Assembly (NCBI GenBank): GCA_963851105.1
Contig: CAWKNP010000005.1
Location: 62,001 to 126,000 of the forward strand
Length of the DNA stretch: 64,000 nt
From: DATARN01 sp963851105
GTDB taxonomy: Bacteria; Actinomycetota; Acidimicrobiia; Acidimicrobiales; Palsa-688
Direction of reading: 5' to 3'
Made by a program: the position numbers and the translations under genes. Shown in pieces: positions 17,931-25,414 of this stretch (positions are counted from its first letter, which is position 1; each line of letters opens with the position of its first letter). A model generated the notes under the pieces. It made no database searches. It was not told the origin of the DNA and saw only the letters and a list, made by a program, of their open reading frames with translations.

Positions 17931-18395
17931 TTACGCCCCGTCGGGTCCCTGGCGGCGGCCGCCGAAGAACTCCTCGAGCAGCCGGGCGCCGGCGTCGGCC
18001 AGCACGCCGCGGGTCACCGGCAGTTCGTGGTTGAGTCTCGGGTCGGCGCACAGGTTGTAGAGCGATCCGCAGGCGCCGGCCTTGGGATCGGCGGCTGCGA
18101 ACACCAGCCGGCCGACCCGAGCCGCCACCAGCGCCCCGGCGCACATCGGGCATGGCTCCAGCGTCACCACCACCGTCGCCTCGCTGAGACGCCAACTCCC
18201 GGTCGTGGCCGCCGCCTCCCGCAGGGCGAGGATCTCGGCGTGCGCCGTCGGGTCGTTGCGCCCTTCCCGTTCGTTGCGCCCCCGCCCGACCACCCGATCC
18301 CCGATGACGACGACGGCGCCCACGGGCACATCGCCCAGTGCGGCCGCGTGGCCGGCTTCGACCAGAGCCAAGAGCATGGCTTCCTCATCGGTCAC
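17931..18395 (-). CDS. tadA: tRNA adenosine(34) deaminase
   Basis: A 154-aa cytidine-deaminase-fold enzyme that converts A34 of tRNA-Arg(ACG) to inosine. The zinc site is complete: HAEILAL (His and catalytic Glu) and PCPMCAGAL (two Cys). The preceding DVPVGAVVV and NDPTAHAE are typical TadA. The start is GTG, with hexamer TAGGGT 6 nt upstream, which fits a leaderless transcript. It is an essential gene in most bacteria. Confidence 0.93.
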   Translation of the reverse strand: MTDEEAMLLALVEAGHAAALGDVPVGAVVVIGDRVVGRGRNEREGRNDPTAHAEILALREAAATTGSWRLSEATVVVTLEPCPMCAGALVAARVGRLVFAAADPKAGACGSLYNLCADPRLNHELPVTRGVLADAGARLLEEFFGGRRQGPDGA

Positions 18396-18429
18396 TGCGG
18401 CACCCTACCGGCCCGGTAAAGCGGCAGGA

Positions 18430-18879
18430 TCAGATGCAGATCCGGTTCGCGATCTGCGTCGTCAGGTCCTCGATCGCCTTCGTGAGCTCGGTGTTCTGCT
18501 CGAGCAGCTGTTTGATCCCTGTGGTGTTCTCGTAGGTGTGGACCGCCAACTCCGACGAGATCTGGTCGGCCCGTTTGGCAGCAATTAACAGAATGGCGCC
18601 TTGTAAGCCGGCGACCATTGACAACATCAGGTTGAGGAGGATGTAGGGGTAAGGATCGAAACCGTGGCGGCCGTGGGTGCCGCCCAGATAGAAGATGCTG
18701 TTCACGATGGCCCACACCGCCATCGTGCCGAGGAAGATGATCACGAACGGCCACGAACCCATTCCGTTGCGCACGGTGTCGGCCGCTCGCTCGCCGACGG
18801 TCAACTGGTCGCCGGAACGGACTCCGGGATGTCGATGCCACACGCTCGCGAAGCTCATCAAGTCTGCTCCCATCCTCAC
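18430..18879 (-). CDS. DUF1003 membrane protein
   Basis: A 149-aa protein. It has two adjacent membrane helices (SWPFVIIFLGTMAVWAIVN and ILLNLMLSMVAGLQGAIL) separated by the DPYPYI turn characteristic of DUF1003, then AAKRADQ and a C-terminal coiled-coil stretch (GIKQLLEQNTELTKAIEDL). The function of the family is not established. An internal Met at residue 8 is an alternative start. Confidence 0.85.
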   Translation of the reverse strand: MRMGADLMSFASVWHRHPGVRSGDQLTVGERAADTVRNGMGSWPFVIIFLGTMAVWAIVNSIFYLGGTHGRHGFDPYPYILLNLMLSMVAGLQGAILLIAAKRADQISSELAVHTYENTTGIKQLLEQNTELTKAIEDLTTQIANRICI

Positions 18880-18947
18880 GCTCTACTGCTATCCAATCAT
18901 GGCGTCCGCAGCGGTGCCGTGGCGCGATGCCCAAGTCATCGTGCCGC

Positions 18948-19835
18948 TCACGGCGCCGCAGGGGGCGCAGGTGATTGCGGATGAAGCGCATGGACGATCG
19001 TGGTGATCTGGGCCGGCGCGACTCGTCGCCAGTATCCCGCCTCGTGAGAGCCGGGTCCGAATGATCCTTGGTGGCCCGGTGGCAAGGCGGCCACGAAACG
19101 GCGGGTCGCTTGGTAGAACGGATCGCTCGTTCCGCAGTCGACGCGGACCGTCAGGCCGGCCAGACGCTCCTCACGGGCGAAGACATCGAAGCGGTGGTAA
19201 TCATCCGGGCCGTCGAACGCGCCGGGAGCCGTCAGTCGCGCGCTGTTCCACAGCGCGGGACTGGCAACGGTCACCGCGAAGAACCGCTCCGGCGCCTGTT
19301 CGGCAGCCAGAAGGGATCCGTACCCTCCCATCGACCACCCGAGCAGTGCATGGCGCGTGGTTTTGGTCGCTTGCTCGATCATGGGAATGAATTCGTCGAG
19401 AAGCATCGCCAGGGCGTCGGTCTTGTCTGCTCTTGGATGCCAGTAGGAGTCGGCTCCACCATCGACCGCGGCAACGACAAGTGGGGCGCGGAGGGAAGCC
19501 ACAACATCAGGCAGGCGGATGTCGTCGAAGGCGAAGCGGTGATTATTTCCGTAACCGTGCAGGCAATAGACGACCGCCTCAGGTGCGGCCACCGGAGTCG
19601 AAAACGTCCAGCTGACCGCACGCCTCATGTGAGTGCTCGCCAACTTTCCGCTTGTCTCCGCCGCGCCCAGGAAAGGCGATCGGGATTCGGGATTGCCTGT
19701 TGGCGTGGCTGTAGTGGCCGTGTTGCGCCGACCTCCGAGAACCCCTAGCGCCGCGCCACCGGTTCCGGCCGCGACCAACACCGCGGCGCCAGAACCGGCG
19801 CCGATCAGCATCTGCCTTCTGGTAAGACCGGCCAT
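18948..19835 (-). CDS. Secreted alpha/beta-hydrolase esterase (esterase D-like)
   Basis: A 295-aa protein. The N-terminus MAGLTRRQMLIGAGSG followed by a hydrophobic stretch looks like a Tat-type signal with twin arginines. The hydrolase domain has CLHGYGNN (oxyanion region) and the nucleophile elbow GWSMGG. The acid is probably Asp in DCGTSDPFY and the His that in GSHEAGYW. This is the layout of the putative-esterase/antigen 85-like family; the substrate is unknown. The signal peptide decided the start, because the long frame upstream of it is unconserved. Confidence 0.83.
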   Translation of the reverse strand: MAGLTRRQMLIGAGSGAAVLVAAGTGGAALGVLGGRRNTATTATPTGNPESRSPFLGAAETSGKLASTHMRRAVSWTFSTPVAAPEAVVYCLHGYGNNHRFAFDDIRLPDVVASLRAPLVVAAVDGGADSYWHPRADKTDALAMLLDEFIPMIEQATKTTRHALLGWSMGGYGSLLAAEQAPERFFAVTVASPALWNSARLTAPGAFDGPDDYHRFDVFAREERLAGLTVRVDCGTSDPFYQATRRFVAALPPGHQGSFGPGSHEAGYWRRVAPAQITTIVHALHPQSPAPPAAP

Positions 19836-20181
19836 AGCCGGCCACGGTACCGCGGGCCGTCTTTTCGCCGGAAATACCTGGCGCTTGCACTCTCTTGGGG
19901 GAGACTTGGCGAATTCGACGAGTTCAACCGCGCCGGCGCCGGCCCCTCCGGTTTCACACGGCGGTCGTTCCCTTTTTCGCCTGTTGCCTCGGCAAACTCG
20001 CCGCACGTACGCCTGATCGGGCGAATGGCCCGACCCCGCGGATGAACATGTGTAATATCCGCAACGAGCAAGGACTGCTTTTACCTGTCGTGTCGAGATT
20101 CCTCGGCTGCGGTCCTTGCCCATGCATGAATTACTGCCCCATGTCCTTGTGCGAGCCCAACAGATGTCAAGTGAGGGAGCG
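19836..20181. other. Intergenic region, no certain gene
   Basis: About 345 bp between the esterase (minus) and the Lsr2-like gene (plus), less GC-rich than its surroundings, so promoters for both are expected here. A short cysteine-rich frame (20042-20200) is the only coding candidate and is listed separately. Confidence 0.5.
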
Positions 20182-20200
20182 ATGGCCAAGAAGCAGATAG
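20042..20200 (+). CDS. Possible cysteine-rich small protein, 52 aa
   Basis: A frame starting MNMCNIRNEQ contains eight cysteines, seven of them clustered in its second half (GCGPCPCMNYCP, then LCEPNRC). It ends inside the Lsr2-like gene in another frame, overlapping its start by 19 bp. No clear ribosome binding site. It could be a small metal-binding or leader peptide, or chance. Confidence 0.25.
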   Translation: MNMCNIRNEQGLLLPVVSRFLGCGPCPCMNYCPMSLCEPNRCQVRERWPRSR

Positions 20201-20703
20201 TCAGCTACAGCTATACGTGCGATGTATGCGGGGACACGATCCCGGACACGCAAAGCGACGGCGCAGCCCATAAGGTCAGCTGGGAGGGCGCCGACTATGC
20301 CCTCGACGTGTGTTCCGACCACGGCTCCCAATTGGGAAACATCCTCGGTCAGTTGAAGGGCTTCGTCGACGCCGGTCATCGGGCCGGCGCACGGCGCGGC
20401 CGCCGTCCCGCCGCCAAGGCAACCGCCGCGGTAACCCGACCTCCGCGGGCCGCACCGACGGTGGCGACATCTTCGGGATCGGGCACCGGGCGCAAACGCG
20501 GCGATCACGGGGCTATTCGCGCCTGGGCTCGTGACAACGGCCGCGAAGTCAGCGACCGCGGTCGAATTCCCGGCGCGATATTAGCGGCGTACAATGCCGC
20601 CAGCAGCGCTCCGCCCGCAGGCGCGGCCGAGGCGCCGAAGGCCGCCTCTCCAACACCGCGCAAGCGCCGTCCCCGAAAAGCGGCGGCGGATGCATCGAGC
20701 TAA
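20182..20703 (+). CDS. Lsr2-like DNA-binding protein with N-terminal Cys motif
   Basis: A 173-aa protein. The C-terminal third contains the Lsr2 DNA-binding helix pair (IRAWARDNGREVSDRGRIP), including the RGR that enters the minor groove of AT-rich DNA in Lsr2. A basic Ala/Pro/Lys tail follows. The N-terminus is not the usual Lsr2 dimerisation domain: it has CDVCGD and CSDHG, a possible zinc-binding C-x2-C...C-x2-H. Lsr2 proteins are H-NS-like silencers of foreign DNA in Actinobacteria. GAGGGAG precedes the ATG and decides the start. Confidence 0.85.
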   Translation: MAKKQIVSYSYTCDVCGDTIPDTQSDGAAHKVSWEGADYALDVCSDHGSQLGNILGQLKGFVDAGHRAGARRGRRPAAKATAAVTRPPRAAPTVATSSGSGTGRKRGDHGAIRAWARDNGREVSDRGRIPGAILAAYNAASSAPPAGAAEAPKAASPTPRKRRPRKAAADASS

Positions 20704-20754
20704 AACTCGTTGTGGCGAAGGCGCGGCCGTCAGGTCGCGCCTTCAGGGGTATCG

Positions 20755-20931
20755 CTAGATCGTAATGTGGATGTGCAGCACGATGAGCGGCCACAAGAGC
20801 ACCGCGAAGATAGCGGTGGCAACTTGCGAGACGGTGTTCAAGGTGGTGAAGAAATGATGGTTGGCAGCCACGATCACGCCGATGATCACCCAAATGATCC
20901 CGCCGAGAGAAATTTGCCGAGAGCGCACCAT
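20755..20931 (-). CDS. Small two-helix membrane protein, 58 aa
   Basis: Translation from the ATG at 20929-20931 gives a basic start (MVRSRQ) and a first hydrophobic helix (LGGIIWVIIGVIVAA). An HHFF turn follows, then a second helix (QVATAIFAVLLWPLIVLHI). Small proteins with this pattern (helix, N-H-x-F turn, helix ending in WPL) recur in Actinobacteria, but no function is known to me. It is convergent with the Lsr2-like gene. Confidence 0.6.
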   Translation of the reverse strand: MVRSRQISLGGIIWVIIGVIVAANHHFFTTLNTVSQVATAIFAVLLWPLIVLHIHITI

Positions 20932-21002
20932 GCCCAGAACCTAGCGCAGCGGCCAGTGGGGCTCAGGATGGGTTCGCAGGTGCGAAACCTGGCAGTCCCG
21001 GT

Positions 21003-21122
21003 GCTCGGTGCGGCGGTCAGGCTGACTGCGGCACACAACACGATCCGCTGAGGGCTGCTGCCGTCAGGCCCTGACCCGGTTCACGGTGCGTCGTTGCGCA
21101 GGACCCGACCGTCGCACCGAGC
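21003..21122 (-). ncRNA. ffs: Signal recognition particle RNA (4.5S-type)
   Basis: On the minus strand the ends pair perfectly (GCTCGGTGCG with CGCACCGAGC), then CGGTC/GACCG and CTGCG/CGCAG, forming one long hairpin. At its tip lies the domain IV signature GGTCAGG, followed by GCC-TGAC-GGC and AGCAGCC. The symmetric and asymmetric internal loops bind Ffh. The tetraloop is UGAC (URRC class) in place of the common GGAA. It lies beside a tRNA-Ser gene, and SRP RNA genes often sit near dnaX in Actinobacteria. End points are set from the terminal helix. Confidence 0.88.
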
Positions 21123-21190
21123 ATCGGACTGCAACTGCATGGTACCGAACGAAGGCGGCCCTGTGGGCGGTAGCGTGGCGCCGCAACACT

Positions 21191-21275
21191 GGAGGGGTGC
21201 GAGAGCGGCCGAATCGGCACGATTGGAAATCGTGTGTGGGGAAACTCACCGTGGGTTCAAATCCCACCCTCTCCG
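21191..21275 (+). tRNA. tRNA-Ser (anticodon GGA)
   Basis: An 85-nt class II tRNA. Acceptor GGAGGGG pairs with CCTCTCC with one G-U pair; discriminator G. Anticodon stem CACGA/TCGTG encloses loop TTGGAAA, giving GGA. A long variable arm and T-arm GGTTCAAATCC are present. It reads UCU and UCC. It is divergent from the SRP RNA gene. Confidence 0.95.
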
Positions 21276-21370
21276 CGGTACAAAGCAGGTCACAGACGAC
21301 GGAAAGGGTCCGACTGAGGAGCCGGCCGCGGTTTGCCAGGCGCGCCGGCACAGATCCGAGATGGAGTGAC

Positions 21371-24307
21371 ATGCAGGATCGAGAGAGTCCGATACCGGAT
21401 CGGGATGCTCCGCTACTTGTGGGCCGGGACTCCCAGTTGGCGTCTGTCGTGGCGACGATGCAGCGGGCCGCCACGGGTGTCTGGGCGGGCGTGCTCATCA
21501 GCGGCGATGCCGGCATCGGCAAGTCGCGCCTGCTGGCGGCGGCGGTCGCCAAGGCTGAGGGCCTTGGCTTCGGCGTGCTGGAGGCGGAATGTCACGAACT
21601 CGAGCGCAGCCGGCCCTTTGGTCCGTTGGTCGACGCCCTCGGTATCGGACTTTCGTCGCCGGATCCCGAACGGGCGGCCGTGGCCGGCCTGCTCTTCGGG
21701 CGCCGCGAAAAAACGCCGGCCCAAAGGCCCGAACCGGCGCAACAGATCGGGGCGGCTCCACAGCCGGCGCCCGAGCCGGGGCCGCCCGCCGACGTGCAGT
21801 ACCAGGTAATCGAGGCACTCGTCGCCGTCTTCGAGCGGCTCGCCGAGGTTCGCCCCGTGCTCCTGGCGATCGACGACCTGCAATGGGCCGATCGCTCGAC
21901 GCTGCTCGCCCTGTATGCCATGAGCCGCCGGCTGCGCCCATTGCCGGTGGCGTTGTTGGCGGCCGCCCGCCCGACACCGCGAAGCCGCGAGCTCGAGCGC
22001 CTGGTCGACGCGCTCGTGCTCGGCGGTGGGACGCACCTGGAGCTCGGCCCGCTGGCCGGCCAGGAGGTCGATCAGCTGGTTGGCGAGATGGTCGGCGTGG
22101 TGCCCGGAGCCAGCCTCCATCAGAGTGTCTCGGCCATGCAGGGTAACCCGCTGTTGGTGATCGAGCTGGTCCGCTCCCTCGATGTCGAGGGCTCACTGGT
22201 CGTCCGGGAGGGCCGGGCCGAGACGACGGCGTCGGCGGTGCCAGTCAGCCTCCACCACATCGTGCTCGGCCGGCTGGTCGACCTCTCCCCGTCGACTCGG
22301 TCACTCCTTCGCGTTGCTGCGGTCCTCGGCTCCAGCTTCGAAGTGGCCCACCTTGCGCTGGTGACCGGGCGATCGACGACTGGACTACTCCCCGAACTCG
22401 ACGAGGCCTTGCGATCTGGCGTCCTCGGTCAGGAAACGCAGGCCGGGCGCGCCGCCGGCCGCCGCCTCGCGTTCCGCCATGACCTGATTGCCGAGGCGGT
22501 GTATCAGGAGATGGCGCCGGCGGTGCGCGCCGGGATCCACCTGGACGTGGCGCGCGTCCTGGCCCGAGTAGGCGCGGCGCCGACGCAGGTGGCGGAGCAC
22601 TTCGCCGCCGGGGCGCCGATCGGCGACCGCGAAGCCGTGCGGTGGCTGCGCGATGCGGCCCGAGCCAACATGGGCCGGACGCCTGGTATGGCCGCCGATT
22701 TCCTGGAGGGGGCCTTGCAGGTCGCGGGGCCCGCCGCCACCGACCGCGATGAGCTGCTGTTCGATCTGACTGCGGCGCGATTTTCCTCCGGGCAGATCAT
22801 CGAGGCCGAGGCCATCGCACGCGAGGTACTGGATCGTGACCACGACCGGGCCTTCGATGGCGCCTTTCGGATCAGCCTGCTGAACGCCTTGTACACCCAG
22901 GGACGATGGGCCGAGGCGGCTGTCGAGAATGCCATCGCGCTGGCGCAGCCCGACACCGCCCGCCCGCTCGCGGCCCTGATCCTGGCCGAGTCAGTTTTTG
23001 GTCACTTTTTCGGCGGCGATGCGCCGACCGCCGTCCGCGTGGGCGCCGAGGCGATCGCCGAAGGTGAGGCTGTGGGCGACGGATCCGTGATCGGGACCGC
23101 GGCCTCCGCCCTCTCACTGGTCGCCGACCTCCAGGGACGTTCGGCTGACGCCATCGCATTGGGAACCACTGCCGTGGCCCATGCCGGGGTTCCGCTGCCG
23201 ACCGGGCAGCTGTTCCCCTGCCACGTGTTCCTTGGCGCCGCCCTCCTCGACGCCGACCGTCTCGGCGACGCCGAGGCGGTGCTCAGGGAGGGGCGGGAGC
23301 TCTCCGAAGCCCGCAACCAGGTCTTCAACCTGCCCTTTCTCCAGTGGTTCGTGACGATGCTGCGGTTCCTGGCGGGGGACTGGGACGATGCGCTGGCCGA
23401 GGCTGAGGCGGGCCTGGCCACTGCCGAGGAGATCGAGAACTACTCGGCGGTCACCGTGGCCCACGCCATCGTGGCGCTGATCGCCCTGCACCGCAACGAT
23501 CTGGCCGCGACCGACGCCTACCTCAGCCGCGGCGCCGCTCAGATCGCGGCCAACGGGCCGCAGTACCGGATGGACTGGCTCGGCTGGTGCCAGGCCCTTC
23601 TGCAAGAGGCACGAGGTGATCGCGACGGCGCACTGACCACCCTCCATTTCACCTGGCAGGGCTGCGCCGGTGCCGGCGTACGGGCCGCGTTCCCCCTCCT
23701 CGGCCCTGACCTCGCCCGCATGGCGGCAGCCGCCGGTCGCCGCGACCTGGCGGAAACGGTGGCTGGCGAAGTTGGCGCCGCCGCCGAGACGATGGGCACC
23801 GCCTGGACCCAGGCGGCGGCCCTGCGTTGCCGGGCCTTGGCGACGGGTGAAGCCGACTTGGCGCTGGCGGCGATCGAGCTCCTCGCTTCGTCGCGCCGGG
23901 TCCTCGAACAGGCCCGAGCATGTGAAGAGGCCGCCGCGTTGTTGACCGATCGTCGCAGCGAGGCCGTTCTCCTACTCGGGCGGGCGTCAGGTATCTACCA
24001 GGACCTGCGGGCCGAACTTGGGATGGCCCGGGTCGACCGCTCCTTGCGGGCCCTCGGCATGCGACCCGCCCGACGGGGCAAGCGTCCCGAGCGACCGGCG
24101 GTCGGCTGGGCCAGCCTGACTCCGACGGAGCGGGCAGTGGCCGATGAGGTAGGCCGCGGGCTGTCCAACCGCCAGGTCGCCGACCGGCTCTTCGTCTCGC
24201 CGCGCACGGTCGAGTCCCACCTCTCCCATGTCTTTGCCAAGGTCGGGTTGCAGACCAGGACCGAATTGGCCCTCGAACTGTCCCGCCAGATCGCCGACCG
24301 TTCCTGA
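21371..24307 (+). CDS. Large LuxR-family ATPase regulator (LAL/MalT-like)
   Basis: A 978-aa transcription regulator. The N-terminal ATPase of the AAA16/STAND type has Walker A GDAGIGKS and Walker B LLAIDDLQWAD. The middle is a long array of helical TPR-like repeats. The C-terminal HTH is LuxR type: LTPTERAVADEVGRGLSN, then RQVADRLFVSPRTVESHLSH and KVGLQTRTEL. LAL regulators activate target operons when a ligand binds the repeat region; the ligand is unknown. The ATG follows GGAG by 4 nt. The tRNA-Ser lies inside the longer upstream frame, which excludes an earlier start. Confidence 0.92.
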   Translation: MQDRESPIPDRDAPLLVGRDSQLASVVATMQRAATGVWAGVLISGDAGIGKSRLLAAAVAKAEGLGFGVLEAECHELERSRPFGPLVDALGIGLSSPDPERAAVAGLLFGRREKTPAQRPEPAQQIGAAPQPAPEPGPPADVQYQVIEALVAVFERLAEVRPVLLAIDDLQWADRSTLLALYAMSRRLRPLPVALLAAARPTPRSRELERLVDALVLGGGTHLELGPLAGQEVDQLVGEMVGVVPGASLHQSVSAMQGNPLLVIELVRSLDVEGSLVVREGRAETTASAVPVSLHHIVLGRLVDLSPSTRSLLRVAAVLGSSFEVAHLALVTGRSTTGLLPELDEALRSGVLGQETQAGRAAGRRLAFRHDLIAEAVYQEMAPAVRAGIHLDVARVLARVGAAPTQVAEHFAAGAPIGDREAVRWLRDAARANMGRTPGMAADFLEGALQVAGPAATDRDELLFDLTAARFSSGQIIEAEAIAREVLDRDHDRAFDGAFRISLLNALYTQGRWAEAAVENAIALAQPDTARPLAALILAESVFGHFFGGDAPTAVRVGAEAIAEGEAVGDGSVIGTAASALSLVADLQGRSADAIALGTTAVAHAGVPLPTGQLFPCHVFLGAALLDADRLGDAEAVLREGRELSEARNQVFNLPFLQWFVTMLRFLAGDWDDALAEAEAGLATAEEIENYSAVTVAHAIVALIALHRNDLAATDAYLSRGAAQIAANGPQYRMDWLGWCQALLQEARGDRDGALTTLHFTWQGCAGAGVRAAFPLLGPDLARMAAAAGRRDLAETVAGEVGAAAETMGTAWTQAAALRCRALATGEADLALAAIELLASSRRVLEQARACEEAAALLTDRRSEAVLLLGRASGIYQDLRAELGMARVDRSLRALGMRPARRGKRPERPAVGWASLTPTERAVADEVGRGLSNRQVADRLFVSPRTVESHLSHVFAKVGLQTRTELALELSRQIADRS

Positions 24308-24314
24308 GCGCGTT

Positions 24315-25262
24315 TTACTTGCTGGCGTATTTGGCGGGAATGGCGCCGATCTGGCCGAGCAGTCCCGCCACATCGGCGCAGCCCCAGCCCTGCAGCCGTC
24401 GCCCGCCTCGAATCTGCTCGAAGGTGATGCCCAGATACTCCACGGGGGTAGCCGTCGGGGCGACGCCCTCGAACCAGCCGGTATGGGTCCCTGTCAATCG
24501 CCATAGAGCCGCCACGCGGTCGCCCTCGGCGACGATCTGGAGGACTTCCTTGCGGGCATCGGGAAACGCCTGCAGAAAGTGGCCCACCATGGCCTCGTGG
24601 CCTTCAATCCCGCGCACGGTTTGGCCCATGAACCTGTAGGCATAGCCAGGCGCCAGCCATCGGTCGAACTCTGAGAGATCGTGACGGTTGAACATCATCT
24701 CGATGTAGCGGCGAAAGATCGCCTTGCTGGCCTCAGGGTCGGGCGCGCAGCTCTCGAGGCTCGCCAACTCGGCGCACTGCTCCGGGGTCAAACCCAGGTA
24801 CTCCGGCGGCTCGCTCGGCGATGACGGAATCGCTCCGAGCTGCTCGAGCAGTGTTTGTGAATCGACTGTGCCCCAGCGCTCGGCCACTCGCCCGTCCCGG
24901 AACCGGAAGAAATCCATGACAGTCCACTCCACTGGCAGACCCGTCGGCTCGATGCCGCGGAACGGCCGCAGGTGCGTCCCTCGGGCCGTGACCCTGGCCG
25001 CGACCAGGTCACCCTCGCCGATGATGTCCTCGACGGTGAGACGGATATTGGGAAAGGCGTAGCGGATCCGACGGGGGACGATCCTGATGCCTGCGATACC
25101 GACCGCCGCCAGGCGAGGGCGGGCGTGATCCAGGTAGTCGGGGGCGAACAGGTCCTCGACGCCGTCGAATCGGCCGTCGTTGAAGACCTGGTCGACGAGG
25201 CGGAGGTAGACGGCCTTGTTGTGCCCCTCGTCGCGCTCGAGCAGGCGGGTCCTTCGCTCCAC
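24315..25262 (-). CDS. Protein with two tandem SnoaL-like (NTF2-fold) domains
   Basis: A 315-aa protein made of two similar halves. Domain 1 has RLVDQVFNDGRF, FAPDYLDH and FRFRDGRVAERWGTVD. Domain 2 has RYIEMMFNRHDL, APGYAYRFMG and ALWRLTGTHTGWF. This is the polyketide-cyclase-like SnoaL fold, often found alone as a small dimer; here the dimer is apparently fused into one chain. The ligand is unknown. The GTG at 25260-25262 is preceded by AAAGGG. It is convergent with the LAL regulator, whose stop is 7 bp away. Confidence 0.8.
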   Translation of the reverse strand: MERRTRLLERDEGHNKAVYLRLVDQVFNDGRFDGVEDLFAPDYLDHARPRLAAVGIAGIRIVPRRIRYAFPNIRLTVEDIIGEGDLVAARVTARGTHLRPFRGIEPTGLPVEWTVMDFFRFRDGRVAERWGTVDSQTLLEQLGAIPSSPSEPPEYLGLTPEQCAELASLESCAPDPEASKAIFRRYIEMMFNRHDLSEFDRWLAPGYAYRFMGQTVRGIEGHEAMVGHFLQAFPDARKEVLQIVAEGDRVAALWRLTGTHTGWFEGVAPTATPVEYLGITFEQIRGGRRLQGWGCADVAGLLGQIGAIPAKYASK

Positions 25263-25414
25263 CGCGCACCCTTTCCTCGACAGAGACCTGAAGGCTGATT
25301 CTGGCAAGGACCCGGCGTCGTGATCATCAGTGGAATTACGGAGATGGGACAAAACGCGCCCGCCTGCGACATCACACTCCAGGCCGTCACACCGACGCCG
25401 TAGGCTCCGAACCG

